64,000 nt of DNA from Xiphias gladius (Eukaryota; Chordata; Actinopteri; Istiophoriformes; Xiphiidae), in assembly GCF_016859285.1 (NCBI RefSeq), contig NC_053420.1, positions 7,798,001 to 7,862,000 of the forward strand. Direction: 5' to 3'. The notes under the pieces are model-generated. The model saw only the letters and a program-made list of their open reading frames with translations. It did no database searches and had not been told where the DNA came from. Position 1 is the stretch's first letter; every line of letters begins with the position of its first letter. Shown here piece by piece: positions 24,516 to 38,250 of this stretch. The translations under genes and the position numbers were made by a program.

Positions 24516-24555
24516 GCCCACCACTATGGACAACCTTGTCCACATAGTGGTGGGC
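24516..24555. repeat. 40-base inverted repeat (hairpin)
   Basis: GCCCACCACTATGGACAA is followed almost at once by TTGTCCACATAGTGGTGGGC, its reverse complement except for two extra bases. The stem is about 18 bp with almost no loop. Confidence 0.8.
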
Positions 24556-25761
24556 TGTTCTTCTTAGTTCATGTTTATGTTGATAAGGAAAAACATTAGG
24601 ACATGTATATAAAAGTCTGTGAAGATTCTCAGGCAACTAGGTCATGGTATTTCTTGAGGTTCTTGAAGATGACCTCCCATTTCACCTCTGAAATGAGAGG
24701 TGAAACGTCTTTAAGAACCTCAAGCAAGTCCAGTTACCTTCTTATATCACTTATTTATATATATATAAAAAGGGTTGCTCGTAGTCATGAACTCCCAAAG
24801 TATAATCATCCAACTTTGCAGAGTTCCCCTTAGCGCTGCAGAGCGTTAAAGCCTCTTTAAGTTTTGGTTTTACAACCACAACTCTGCTGTTTTGGTTCAC
24901 TCTCACCGCTCTCATTGTTTCCACCCGCAGCACGCAGGTGTTTTCAGCAAAAAAAAAAAAAAAAGCTCAGATAAACTTACCGTACGCCACCTGCTCATCA
25001 CCAAACAGCAGATATACACAGCAACTAGCTGTTGAACATAGTGGAGCATTTAGCAAAAGAGCCTTATATTTCCCTCAGGTGTTTGTGCAGAGCAAAACAG
25101 AGGTTAAGGAGAGTAAATGTTGGACTTGCATTTATTAACTGGACACAAACATGACTCCAAATGAATGCTAGGGTTGCTCTGTATCCGATGGATATGTAAA
25201 TAGGCAACTGTGTGCTAACATGGCTGTTGTAGCAAGTGGCTATTGGCACAGCATAAAATAATTTTTTTTTTTTAGACAATAGTTTGCTTTCCCACTTTAT
25301 GGCAACAGGTTGGGGAAGGCCCTTTCTACTTCAAACAGACAATAGCCCCCAGCACAAAGTGAGTTGCATAAAGAAATTGTTTTCTCGGTTTGATGTGGAA
25401 GCACTTGACTGGCCTGCACAGACCCCGGACCTCAATCCCATCCATCACACTTGAGATGAAACGAAACACCCACTGTGTTCGCCAGGCCTTATCACCTATC
25501 AACATCCTTGGCTGACCTCACTAATGGTCTTGTGGCTGAATGGAAGCCAATCCAGAAGAGTGGAGGCCGTGACAGCACTATATTACCATCCATGGTTTTG
25601 GAATGAGATGTTGAACAGGTGTAAATAGGTGTAAAGTTTGTGTTTCCATGCTGTGTATGCACTTGTTCTGATATTCATGCTACTGAGCATGAACAAATGT
25701 GGTCTGATACACTTTGAGTCCTCTTCCAAATCTGTAAACCAATGTGAAGTTTGACAAATAA

Positions 25762-26880
<1,119 letters not shown>

Positions 26881-27864
26881 TTTGTTGTTGTTGTTGTTGT
26901 TCAGTAACTTTTGACATACGTTTTGAGACGTGTGGCATGTGTGTTTCACATATAATAGCCTACCAATATTGCTGCTTAGGAGGCCTGCAAGCTCTTAACC
27001 TTTTCTTGATGAAATGTGTTGAATTTGCACAGTTAAAGAATTGAATATCGGTGAATATTTTTCAGCAAAACTGAAGAAAAAAGTAGGTATTCCTTTTGCA
27101 ATAATTGTGGTAAATGTTCTTCTCCTCCAGAGGAGCAATCAAGCAAAGTGGTGCAACGTGTTATAAAGTGCACTGAAACATCAAGTTTAAACTTATAATT
27201 TAGTTCACCTAAGTGCAATAAATGTGAGAGACCTAATTCAATATGATGCATTGAAGATACAACAGGGTTATTTATCTTCCATGATGTGCCTTTCGTTAGT
27301 CCCTTTGCAGCAGTTCCTCTTATCTTTATCATATGAACATGTTTGGCCTTTCAATTCATGACTGTTTTCACAGGCGTCCTTGAAAAGGGTCTGAAAGATA
27401 CATCAGAGACATAAATCAAAAGGGCTGTGCTCTCTGCTTTGAGCTGATGATTTACAGAAAAAAGGTCGGGATTGTCTGCCTGAGAATAAAATAAGAGGCA
27501 TGCACAGGTCTACATGGCATAAAACATGTTTCGGTCCCTCAAAAAAATCACAGCAGAATGGGCCTCGGTTGCTGCAGAGCGTTGCAGCCACCAGCTCATA
27601 TAATACCTTGACCTCGACATCCTAGGCTGTCATTTCGTTTTAAAGACCAAGAATCTTAAATAAACCTTTGTCTGTGTAGCTGTTATTTTATTTTGCAATA
27701 GTTGGTAACCAGGGCAACGCAGCACAAATTGCTTCACCCACTGAATGAAATCACTCATGTACTGATAGAGTTTTTATGGGTCGACATAATAAGCACTTAG
27801 AAAATGTAATTTAAAAGATTCACTTAACATGGATTTTGAAATGGCTGCCTGAAATGATTGGATT
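26881..27864. other. Spacer between two Tc1-like relics
   Basis: It starts with a TTG simple repeat (26,881-26,901). No gene, RNA or further transposon end recognised. Confidence 0.5.
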
Positions 27865-28473
27865 TCATGAGCAAATTTTAACTAGAAACATATATATACG
27901 CATACACCTTCGCAGACTTCTCTCATTGAGTTTCTCCTTAGCACCGTGTTCTGGAAAGATCTTAACAGCTTTATGACTGTGAAACCTCTTGATAACTATA
28001 CAAACTGTTGTAACAGGGATTTGAAGATCTTTGGCATACCCTTGTAGCCTTTGGAATTGTTCTCTTTTCATGATAACATTTCCGGCGCTCTCAGCCAGCT
28101 CCGTTGTCTTCGCCACTGTGAAAAAGAAACTGGAAACAGTCAGCCTCCTTTTATGTAATAAAACCATCATTCATTGATTGATTCAGGTCACGTAAACACT
28201 AAAAATTAAGCACAGTTGAGTCTTATTTGTTTCGTGTTTTGTTTGAAGAACTCATTTAAATTCATGAAAAGGGTGCCAATAATTGTGGCTGGGGTACATT
28301 TTGTCTTTGTATCATTTCACTATTATGCAAGTTTTTTCCTTTGCTCAATAATCTTGAACATTTTATCAAAATATTGTGGCTATACAAATTTGTTCTTTTT
28401 CATTTATTTCCAAATATATTCTGAATTATCTACTTGAAATTCAGGGTTGCCAATGATTTAAACCAGGACTGTA
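27865..28473 (-). mobile_element. Tc1-like transposon relic B (N-terminal half and outer end)
   Basis: The minus-strand frame 28,170-27,865 contains the helix-turn-helix start of a Tc1 transposase: VAKTTELAES and AKDLQIPVTTVCIVIKRF, then HKAVKIFPEHGAKEKLNERS. The rest of the transposase is missing. The right end reads CCAGGACTGTA, the inverted match of the left end of relic A at 25,762. Sequence 27,930-28,310 is a diverged duplicate of 26,520-26,870. Confidence 0.85.
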
Positions 28474-31400
28474 GGATGGTTACTGAAATGTTCTTATTTT
28501 GAGGTGATTAATGAAAGCTGATATTTACACTGTCAATTAATTTACCCTCTTGGCCTGAACATGCAAATTGTCAACTGTGGTTACAGTATATCTTATCAAG
28601 TTGTTATTGCTCAGTCAATTTTTTTTCATGTTTTCCTTGTTTCAACTTTGTAGTGACTGATAATTAGAGGCAATAACTTCTGGAAAATAATCGAGATGTA
28701 ACTGAAGACATTTCTCCTCCTGCTCCTCCATCTTTTGAGTGTTTTTCATCCTCTGGCTTCTTCACACCTCAACAGAGGAACATATGAATAAATGTATTCC
28801 ATAAAACTGTAAATCATTGAATAAAACTGTAGAAATGACTGAGGTGTCGAGAGGGGCCTCTAAAGCCCAAGGCCGCAAAAATGATAATCCCGGCCCTGAT
28901 TATCATTTTATTTTATATCAGATCCAAACTGTGCCTACAATGAAGGTGAAGGTCATCCTCCATGAATTAAAGAAACAGATCCACACTGCAGTCTGTGTAT
29001 CAGTCCCACCGTGATACACGTGGAGCTGCAGTTGAGCTGGATATGCCTAATCAATGCACCTAGATAATAAGTTACTCCACTTGATCAGATAAACACGACT
29101 ATGATTGGTTTGTGCTAGGCATATAGTGGCACAACCCTTTTTTTAATTACCATAACGGATAATGAAATATCGATGTACCCTTATATGCAACCGGATCTTC
29201 AAATTGTCACTTCTGTGTTTCTGTGGAAATAACAGTCTGTAGAGTAACAGTGGCCAGACAAAGAAATCAGAAAAAACAATCAAAAACAAACAGTTTTCCT
29301 AACAGTCTTTTTATTATTTGCTTTGTGGATATGGTATGGTTACAGATGGAAAAAATAAAAGTTATGTGATTCCCTGTTTCCCCATTGTTTCTTTTAAAAT
29401 ACTTTTTAGAGGCCTAAATCCAGTAAGAAAGGAAAAATTATCCAGTAATTCATAATAAAAAAAATCCAAGATTAGAAGGACGTCTCATAAAATAATTATC
29501 ATTTTTTTTAATAGAAAGAGGCTTTGCTAGTTTTATATCATCATCAGATTTATCTCCTGATATGTTGTGGGTATCTCAGACCAGAAGTGAAACCGCAGGG
29601 CTAGAGCAGTCATCATGCATTAAATTCAAACTATTTTTTTATTACAATCTGAAGGAAGCATACAGTCTTAGTGTATATGCATTATATTTCAAAGATGTCA
29701 AAGTAACTTTTGTCATTATTAGACGGGCTGAGGGGGAAGAGTATTATGAATATTATAAATCATCAAAAGAAGACACATTATGAGAGATAAGCTTTCAAGA
29801 AGAGAGTACAAAAAAGCAGACCTCAGTCTCTGTCCACTGGTCTACTGACATAAGGGCACAGCCAAGCGATGGGAACAGCGGCAGTAGATACAACACTTAG
29901 CGGAGGGCTGTCCTGCCTGCGCGTGAAATAAACAACGCTGATTTACTGGTTAGAGTGTGATCAACCGAGCATAAATCCGACACTCCTGACAAGTTTATTC
30001 TGCAGGAACTGGATGAGTCAACAGTGTCAATTTATGGCTTTGTAGTAAAGCTGCCACCGTTTCCCGAAGTCCAATATGACATATGATAAGCAATGAGATT
30101 CTCCATCACACGATCAATTTTTTACGCCGCGACGAGATATTCAAGTATTGTAGATGTAGACGACAGGTTGTGAGCAATATCCGTACATTTTTGAACATTT
30201 GTTGAGCAGTATTTATGCAGTAATGACAACAGTGTTTTTACTTTTCACATGATACATCATTTTATATTTCTTAAAGGAACTTATTCCCTGACTGTACATT
30301 CACCTCTTGAGTTATGCGTTGTGTCTCCTGTGTGGGCAGGTTAGGGATGAAATGCACTTCACCGGTTTTGGCATTTCTGTGTGTACTTGCTGTTTGAGAA
30401 CGGTTCATTATCTCTTTATTGGCTGTGCTGTGACATAACATGTACGACAGGGAGGATTTGTGCAGTTTACGGCTTCAGATACGGCAGTAAAGAGCTCGTT
30501 TGCTATTGCCGTTGGGAGGATTGATATCACTCTCATGTCTGTACCATAAATATGAATATACAGTCAGCAGCGGGTTAGCTCAGCTTAGCATGAAGACTGG
30601 AGAGCATTGGAAACAGCTACCCTGTCTCTGTCTCAAGGAAACAAAATACACCCATCAGCCTCAACGTCAAAACTTGTAAATGGTTTTAATGTTGTGGCTG
30701 ATGTGTGGCCTAACAGCACCTCTACAGCTAACGTTACATCTCCTTTGTTTAATGATTTAAAAGCGTAAAAACTCGGACATTTTTTCCCCTTCAAGTTTCC
30801 AAGCTAACCGGCCACTGGCTGCAGCTTCAAGTTTATCTTACAGGCATGAGAGTGAGAAAACTAAGCGTATTTTCCCAGGATGTCTAATTATACCTTTAAC
30901 CATCATTCATTTTTGAGTTGATCCTATGGTTTAACTGTAGTTTGTGAGTGGACAGTGCCCGTTCATTTCAGTAAAACCTGAAAATCACAAAAAGAAACGG
31001 AGTTACAAGACCTTCACATGTCCACAATTTTGGAAATTAAACATATATTAAATGTAAACATACGTATAAAATGTTAGATAACAGATAGTCACACGCTATG
31101 GCAGCATATTTAACATGTGACACAGTGCACAACAGAGACGCCCTGGCACACCGAGTAAACTGAAACTAATAAAATCATCCACTTAATCACTGAGAGCAGA
31201 TAATTATTGCTCAGACATCTTTGGCCTTCGTGAGTCACAGCACGAGCGCTGTCTGAAAAAAAATAATACACTTGTAGGAGAGTAGAGTTTAAACTAATCT
31301 CCTGCAATAAAAACAATAAAGCAATCAAGCCTTTTTGAAAGCAGAGGTTCATTATATTTCAAGTTAGTTACATCTCTGCTTCATTCACACCCTGATGAAG

Positions 31401-33116
31401 ATCTGCGTCTGGCTTTGTCACACACCACGTATGACTCATGGTGTTTTTTTTCTCACCTAGTTTGCTCTTCCTGTGGACTTTGTAGGATTTGATGATGGCC
31501 ACCAAAGGTAATAAAAACATTTTATATCAAGTTTGGACACTGCATTGTCAGATGGAGAGCAAATATTGGACTCTACATTCAGCATGTGGTCGGAAGCACG
31601 ACTTAAAATCAATCCTCCGCGTCTGCTGGACGCGTACAGTAAGTAGGCCACTGTTTGCTCGCGCGTTTAAACGATGCTAACGTGCTAATGTTTATGAGTT
31701 GTTCTGCTGCCCGGCCGAAACGCTGCCCGCTGACCCACTTGACTGTAAAATGTCTGCGGTGAAAAGGGGCTCAGATGAAATACTCAAACAGATTCTATTC
31801 ACACTCAGGCTGATGATTTACTTCCTTCCAGCCTAAGTGGACGTCATTAGTCTTACCTGTCTGAATAATTGCCCTCTCCCATGACTTGGAGAATATCTTT
31901 CACTTCTTGGCTCAGCAGAAAAACAAACAGTAAAATTTGACGAAGAAACAGACTCGACATAAATACCTTGGCCGAATTCTGAAGTCGGTTTGCTTCAATT
32001 TTTTTGATCAACAATACATAAGCAGCCTCTGGGAGCAGCACACTCTGTTGTAGTCGGGGTGAACGGATATTCCTGCGTGCGGCGAAATGCCGGTCATTAT
32101 CAATATACTTAATTAGGCAAGCTGGTACTGGAAGGTCACAGGTTTGATCCCTGCAACAGCCGATGTGTCTGCCTTCACTGAAGTACTGTTGAACTTGTCA
32201 CCAAACCTCTTTCATAGGGACAACTCTTTAGCTTTGAGGGAACAGCTACGAGAGATATTCATGTTGTTTCCAGTTCTCTTTATTCAACCCACACCTACCT
32301 CCCAAGAAATGTAACACCCGTTGTTCTTCACACCTAGTCTTAGTTGGCCTGAAAACCATCTGGGAAGTATACACATATCTTACATTTATTACCAATAATT
32401 AATTCAGATCTAATTAAGGTTTTATGCAGCAGAAGCAGAAAGCAGGAGTCTTACGGCAGAATAAAGTAAATACCATCTGATTAGTCCGCACCAGGGGTTA
32501 ATGAGAACACTGCAGGCATCTCACGTAGGCTAGAATAATATTTTTATGTGAATTTAATGGTTTGTGTTAGCCGTGTGATGTGCAAATGGGTGAGTTCGTC
32601 TTCATAAGATGATCAGAAAGGCAAGGATATAAAAGGGAAGTATTTATATTTGAATTTAATAACTTTATCTATTTCTCTGTAACAAGCAACATGTAATGTG
32701 TATAGTGTTGTGAAACACAAACAAAAAGAATATATTTAGATATGAAATAAACATATGGCTCCTACTAAATATGATTTGCTCGAGGTCTGGCAGATATTTC
32801 AACCTATAAAACAAAGTCCAATAATGTGCATAGGTGTGAGTGACAGGACCTCCTAACAATGAGCTGGTGTGGCTTCATCAACATCAATGGAGCGCATGGT
32901 AACTCTTTAACCCAACCGGAGGCAGGATCAATTCTTCAGAACAGAGCAGAAAAGTGAGCCACGGATCCATAAATATAATCAGACAGGTGATGAGGTCAAA
33001 GTAGGTTTTATGAATTCCCCTTTATAACCCCATCGCTACACATTAACCTGTGAGAAAAACTCCCATTTTTGAAGCACCTCTGGTCACATGACCGCCGGGC
33101 TGCAGGGGCAGGGCTG
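28474..33116. other. Gene-free region upstream of the first guanylin gene
   Basis: AT-rich with no convincing exon. Positions 30,510-30,900 carry a palindromic copy of the TTAGCTTAG-type repeat. About 31,480-31,720 weakly resembles the repeat at 14.4-14.7 kb. The last few hundred bases before 33,117 should be guanylin regulatory DNA; I recognise no certain factor site. Confidence 0.5.
30510..30900. repeat. Palindromic 'TTAGCTTAG' repeat, two-half copy
   Basis: The first half has GATATCACTCTCATGTCTGT, GGTTAGCTCAGCTTAGCATG and GAAACAGCTACCCTGTCTC. The second, inverted, has AAGCTAACCGGCCACTGGCT and GGCATGAGAGTGAG. It is the same family as 11,459-11,970. Confidence 0.65.
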
Positions 33117-33123
33117 TTTAAAA
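33117..33123 (+). promoter_or_regulatory. TATA-like box of the first guanylin gene
   Basis: TTTAAAA lies 98 bases before the start codon, leaving room for a short 5' UTR (start site near 33,150). Inferred from position. Confidence 0.5.
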
Positions 33124-33220
33124 GGAGACCTTTCGGACGGAGGGAGAGCAGACACTGAGCCGAGCGCAGCCACAGCAAGAGCAAAGAGAGCTACGAGACA
33201 AACTGCTGTCAACTGTCACC

Positions 33221-33948
33221 ATGAAGTCCGCATTCGCCACCATAACTCTCCTGGTCCTGGCTCTCGGCTGGACCTCTGAGGCCGTGCAAGTCGAAGTAAG
33301 TGCATCACCTAGCATTTCTGTTGCCGGGCTGGACAATACTCATTAGAAAAAGGAGTGACTATATTTATCCACATACACTGTAATACATTCTAAAGAATTA
33401 CAAACCATTTGTCTCTGCCTGGTACTTTTGTATTGTCACATTATTTGAACAAACGCTACATCAGCAAACTGGGCCTTTAGTTAGGTTTCAGTTCTCTAAT
33501 ACAAACATCTTCCCACTTCTTCTCTTCTCTTCATCTGCCTCTTCAGGAAAATGGACTGTCTTTCTCGCTGGAGGCCGTCAAGAGGCTGCAGGAGCTGACA
33601 AAGAGCTGGGCTCTGACAGGACAACAAAACCCCCGATTCAGGGCTAGCACCGTGTCCCTCTGTGCCGACCCCATGCTCCCGCAGGAGTTCCTGCCGCTCT
33701 GTAGGCAGAGAGGAGCGTCCGCATCTCTCACCAGACTAGGTGAGACCATCACAAATCTTTGTGATGGATTTTCAAGTGAACATGTCAGGTCATGATTATT
33801 AAAGTACAGGTGATTCAGCGGTGTCTGATGTCAGGGGCTCTGCAGCAGTGGCTAATCTGTCACCTTTCTGTTTTTTGTCTGTTTTTCAGCTTATGTTCCG
33901 ATGGACGTCTGTGAGATCTGCGCCTTTGCTGCCTGCACTGGCTGCTAA
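33221..33948 (+). CDS. guca2a: Preproguanylin (guanylate cyclase C activator), guanylin type
   Basis: Exons 33221-33295, 33547-33739 and 33890-33948 give a 108-residue precursor, the usual family length and the usual three-exon structure. Residues 1-20 form a signal peptide (MKSAFATITLLVLALGWTSEA). The prosegment has the conserved LEAVKRLQEL helix and the Cys pair in LCADPMLPQEFLPLC that helps fold the hormone. The C-terminal active peptide is VDVCEICAFAACTGC, with all four cysteines for the 1-3 and 2-4 disulfides and the canonical AACTGC core, ending at the final Cys as in guanylin. In fish, guanylins are secreted by gut and kidney and act through guanylate cyclase C on salt and water transport. 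Guanylin versus renoguanylin cannot be settled by eye; the lack of a residue after the last Cys favours guanylin. A paralogue follows at 39,464. Confidence 0.95.
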
Positions 33949-34320
33949 ACAAACCCTGCAAGCCAGAAGCATCTTGCCGAGCTTAAGACTTGTGATTTTT
34001 ATTCTCCTCCTCAGAACTATTTTGGGGAATTTCTCAAAATTTTTCCCTGCAATGATGAGACAATGACTTTATGTTCTGACTCTGGCCCACTGGGCACTTT
34101 ATACATTTTTGAGGTGGTGTTTTGATATGTTTTTTTTTTTTTGCAAACTGTTACTTTATAGCATATTTACAACATTATTTTTCTGCTGAAAGTTCTTTCT
34201 CATGCAGTTTATTTTTGGAAGATTGTTTTTTACATTTCTATCTTACCAAGCTTTGTATACAGATTTAAAGGGAGAGTTTTCTTTTTTTTCTTCTTCTCCT
34301 TATTCCTTAACATTAATTTG

Positions 34321-34326
34321 AATAAA
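34321..34326 (+). terminator. Polyadenylation signal of the first guanylin gene
   Basis: AATAAA about 370 bases after the stop, followed by TG-rich sequence (TTGTGTGTACATTGTGTTC), a classical downstream element. Confidence 0.7.
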
Positions 34327-36759
34327 AACCCTTCGCTGATAGATTTGTGTGTACATTGTGTTCTTTCCTGTACAATTCAAACGCTCTATTACTATTATTA
34401 GTATGATATGTACTACTAGTTGCAGGTTATTCTCAGTCTTGTGGAAAATGTCTTTTAACTTGTAGTTAAAAAAGCAGTAACACTTTGGGAGATTGTGAGA
34501 GAGTTTAAAAGTTATAGCCCTGTGTTGAAAAATATACTTAAAGCTGCATTAATTTATTTTTGGCAGGTAGGGGACAGAAAAAGATCAAAATAAACTGAGA
34601 GGTATAAAGGTCATCACTACATCCAATGGCTTACAACATTAATATAGTTAATGTGTTAGCAAACAAACGCTTGCCTATTTAGACATTAAGCAGGCACAGA
34701 AAAACATTTGCGTTCATTTGGAGGCATGTCTTTGATCACCTGTCGAGTGTAAGTCAGTATTTACTGACCTTTTAGCTGTGTTTTGGTCTCCTCCTGAGAA
34801 ACCTGTTTGGGTCTATCAGAAATGGCTGCCTGGAGGGGTTGACGAGAGTAGTAAATACAGATGTGCACAAGCAAAACTAGAACGAGCTAACAGAGGGTGC
34901 CACGCTCCATAGAGCTGAGTATTTGGTTCTTTATTCTCTGTAATTTCAGTGGTATTAGCCACATCCAGTGCTACTACCACAGTGTCTTTTTTTTGATACC
35001 ATCACTGTGGGGTACTTAAGTCTGAAGTTTTCAAATTCAGCACAAACCAGTTTTTTTTGTGTGTGTGTGTGGCATTTATTTTCAAGCTGCTGCATAGTGT
35101 TGCCTTATTAGTATTAACACAACTTACACCATCTGCTCAGGCATCCTTTGCCTTCGTGTCTGCCTCAAAAATATTCCCATACTCGACATTATGAATAATT
35201 TATTCAATGTATTTGTATTTAATAATTTATTTTATGCATCTTATTTGACTCGGCTAAACTGCCTCACTATACAGATATACTGTCAGTCCAGGGCATCGGT
35301 GGACTCTGCCTACCCCCCCAAACACTTGCAATATGCGTTACTCATTACTCATTTCTGAAGCCACATAATTAATGCAATGATGAGTGTGTTTGTTTGAAGT
35401 GATAAAAACATACATGAATATATACAGTGAAAGCTGCACAGTATTTCCTGCGTGTGCGGCAAAGCAATTTTTTTGTTGTTGTTGTTGGGTGTTTTTCTTG
35501 CTTTATAGGAGAAAAACATCACTGCAGTTTCCCCCCCCCCCCCCTTTTTATTAGGTTTAAAAAGAGATACAGTAAATAGACACATACAGAACCGAAAAAT
35601 ATGAAAACTAAAACCAGGTCTGTAGCTACCAATGAAGATACTAAGGTCATGTCCTTGGTATTGTGTTTAGGAACTTGCAGATTTTAAAAAAAAAACTGAA
35701 AAGGAGCTACTTCATTTACACACAAGGCTGATTCTGGGTGATTTTGTAGACTATGACAAATCAGAATAACTTCACTTTGACTAGCTGTAGGCAAAAAAAA
35801 AAAAAACGATTATTATTGGAATTTATTCAAGAGATTTAGTATCCATCCACCAGATTTATATGCTGGCAGTGTGGAGAATGACTTGAAACAGCATTTAGAC
35901 GTGTAGGGATCTAAAATTTATAAAGAATTTTGAACAGGTAAATGAATTGACCCTTTGTAGGGTTGTATAACAGACAAAGGTTCCCAGACCTTTAGAAAGA
36001 GGATTGCTGAAACAGTTTTACTGTTCCTGGATTATGGTGATGTAATTTATAGACTCGCTGCTTCCTCTACTCTTATGTTCCTGTAGACACCATTTACCAT
36101 CTGCTCTCAGGTTCATTACAAGTGATAATAACAACGCTCACCTCACACCATTTCATGTGATACAGTTGGTTGGCCTTCCCTGTCTGAGCGACATAATACC
36201 ACTGGTGTTTATTTATCTACAAAACATTTGTTGGTAAATTGCTATATGTATCATCCTTGCTGCTCTGGGCCATATTTAACCAGCGGCTGGTTGACACATC
36301 GGGAGCCCTGAACCAGAAGTGATCTAGGAAGAACCGCCTTTGCTGTTAGTGCAGCAGTGTCACTGAATAACCCACAACGTCGCCTAAAAATCCAAACACT
36401 TACAGATTGCTTTAAGCATGTACTTTCATAATTTTTCTGTTTTGTTAATGGAGTTTCTCTCCTCTTGTTATTTTGGTTGTATTTCTTTTCTAAACTGTTA
36501 ACAGAGTGTTGCTGTACAAGGGGTAGGTATGTTTAGCCAACTTGTCCTGAAAAATAAATAAATGTTAAAAAAAAAAATTAAATTAAATTAAATTAATTAC
36601 GTAACAAACGAGACAAATAACGGGACCATTGCCTTACAAGCCATACACACATGCATTTTAACACACTGTGGAAACAAGGCAGGTTGGGTCCATGGATTCA
36701 TGCTGTTGATGCCAAATTCTGACCCTACATCTGCGTGCCTCAGCAGAGGCCGAGATTCA

Positions 36760-37221
36760 TCAGGCCAGGCTACGTTTTTTTCCAGTCTTCAACTGTCCAG
36801 TTTTGTTGAGCCTGCTCTTGACTGACAGGAGTCGAACCCAACGTGGTCTCCTGCTGGTGTAGCCCCTCCGCGTCAAGGTTTGACACGTTGTCCATTCTGA
36901 GATGCTTTTTCTGCTCACCACAGTTGTAGAGACCGGTTTCCTGAGATACCGCAGCCTTTCTGTCGGCTCCATCCAGTCAGGCCGTTCTCCTCTGACGTCT
37001 CTCATCAATAAGGCATTTCCGTCTGCAGAACTGCCACTCAGTGGATGTTTTTCTCGCCATCCTGAGTCAACTCCAGAGACTGTTGTGCATGAAAATCCCA
37101 GTGGATCGGCAGTTTGAGATATAGTCAAACCAGCCCGTCTGGCACCAACAACCACGTCACAGTCAAAGTCACTAAGATCACATTTTTCCCCAATGTGATA
37201 TGAAGTGCTACGTAAGGCCAT
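36760..37221 (-). mobile_element. Tc1-like transposase relic C (N-terminal part)
   Basis: The minus-strand ORF reads CDLSDFDCDVVVGARRAGLT, then ISQTADPLGFSCTTV and, further on, RGYTSRRPRWVRLLSVKSRL. These match the paired helix-turn-helix DNA-binding domains of a Tc1-like transposase subfamily distinct from relics A/B. The DDE catalytic domain is absent, so it is a pseudogene fragment. Confidence 0.75.
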
Positions 37222-37603
37222 ATTGAAGTTTGCTGAAACTTATTTTTCCTTGTGGGGGGATTCTTTCACTATTTTGTGTGCAAGAAGCCACAAAAAATTC
37301 AATGTTTTCTTGTTCAGTGTCTGAGTGGCCTAGAACAGACATTTCTGTTGGGCCTCTGATCTTATTCATAATGTGTTTTCTTTTGTACTGGGAGCCTTTG
37401 ATTACAGTGTGTTTGACACACTATAGGCAGTATCTTAAGCTGCTTCGTGAGGTAGTCACCTGGAATGGTTTTCAATTAATTAATGCTTTTGAGATCATCA
37501 GTTTTGTTATGATGAGGTTCTGTTGGTATACAGCAAATAGCCCTATTCAACTACAGTAGTAATCCACAGTCCATTACCACTTTAAGACATGAAGGTCACT
37601 CAA

Positions 37604-38250
37604 TCTGGAAAATTTCAAGAACGCGTAGAACTGCTATGATGAAGCTGGCTCTCGTGTGGACGGCCCCAGGAGAGGAGGACCAAGAGTTACCACTTCTGCA
37701 GAGGATACGCGTGTCAGAGTTACCAGCCTCAGAAATCTCAGTTTAACAGCACCTCAGATTAGTGCTTTCCAGAGTTCAAGAACCAGACACATCTCAACAT
37801 CAACTGTTCAAAGTAGATTGTGTGAATCAGGCCGTCATGGTTGAATTGCTGCAGGGAAACCACCGAGGGAGACCAATAAGAGGAGGAGAATTGCCTTGGC
37901 CGAGAAACACAACAAATAGAAACTAGACCAGTGGAAATCTGTATTTTGGTATGATGAGTGCAAATTTTATGATTTCTGTTTCCAACCACTGTTTCTTTCT
38001 GAGAAGTAGAGAAGTTGAACATACGGTATCAGTACGTACGGTTCCCACTGTGAAGCACGGGGGAAGAGGTGTGATGGTGTGTGGGCGCTTTGCTGGTGAC
38101 ACTGTTGTAATTTTATTTAGAATTCAAGTCATACTTGATCAGCAGGGCTACCACAACACACCATCTGGTTTGCACTTACTGGGACTCTCATTGGTTTTTC
38201 AACAGGACAATGACTCAAAACACACCAGTAACTTTATGATGTTTCATTAA
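37604..38250 (+). mobile_element. Tc1-like transposase relic D (broken across frames)
   Basis: Plus-strand frames contain GPRRGGPRVTTSAEDTRVRV and SRTRHISTSTVQSRLCESG, a WYDE-type first catalytic Asp (about 37,948-37,960), PTVKHGGRGVMVCGRFAGDT and FQQDNDSKHTS with the second Asp. Frameshifts and stops break the frame several times. It lies head to head with relic C, about 380 bases away. Confidence 0.8.

Larger units (their letters stand above)
18481..25761. other. Gene-poor region upstream of nmur
   Basis: No gene is supported. Notable contents: a GC-rich block with long overlapping ORFs (19,266-19,544); a short hairpin (19,766-19,788); a repeat-derived stretch (about 23,130-23,660) with retroelement-like composition; two hairpin-type sequences (24,516-24,555 and 24,652-24,725); and a dispersed repeat (about 24,880-25,230) shared with 14.4-14.7 kb. 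The rest is AT-rich and unassigned. Confidence 0.5.
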
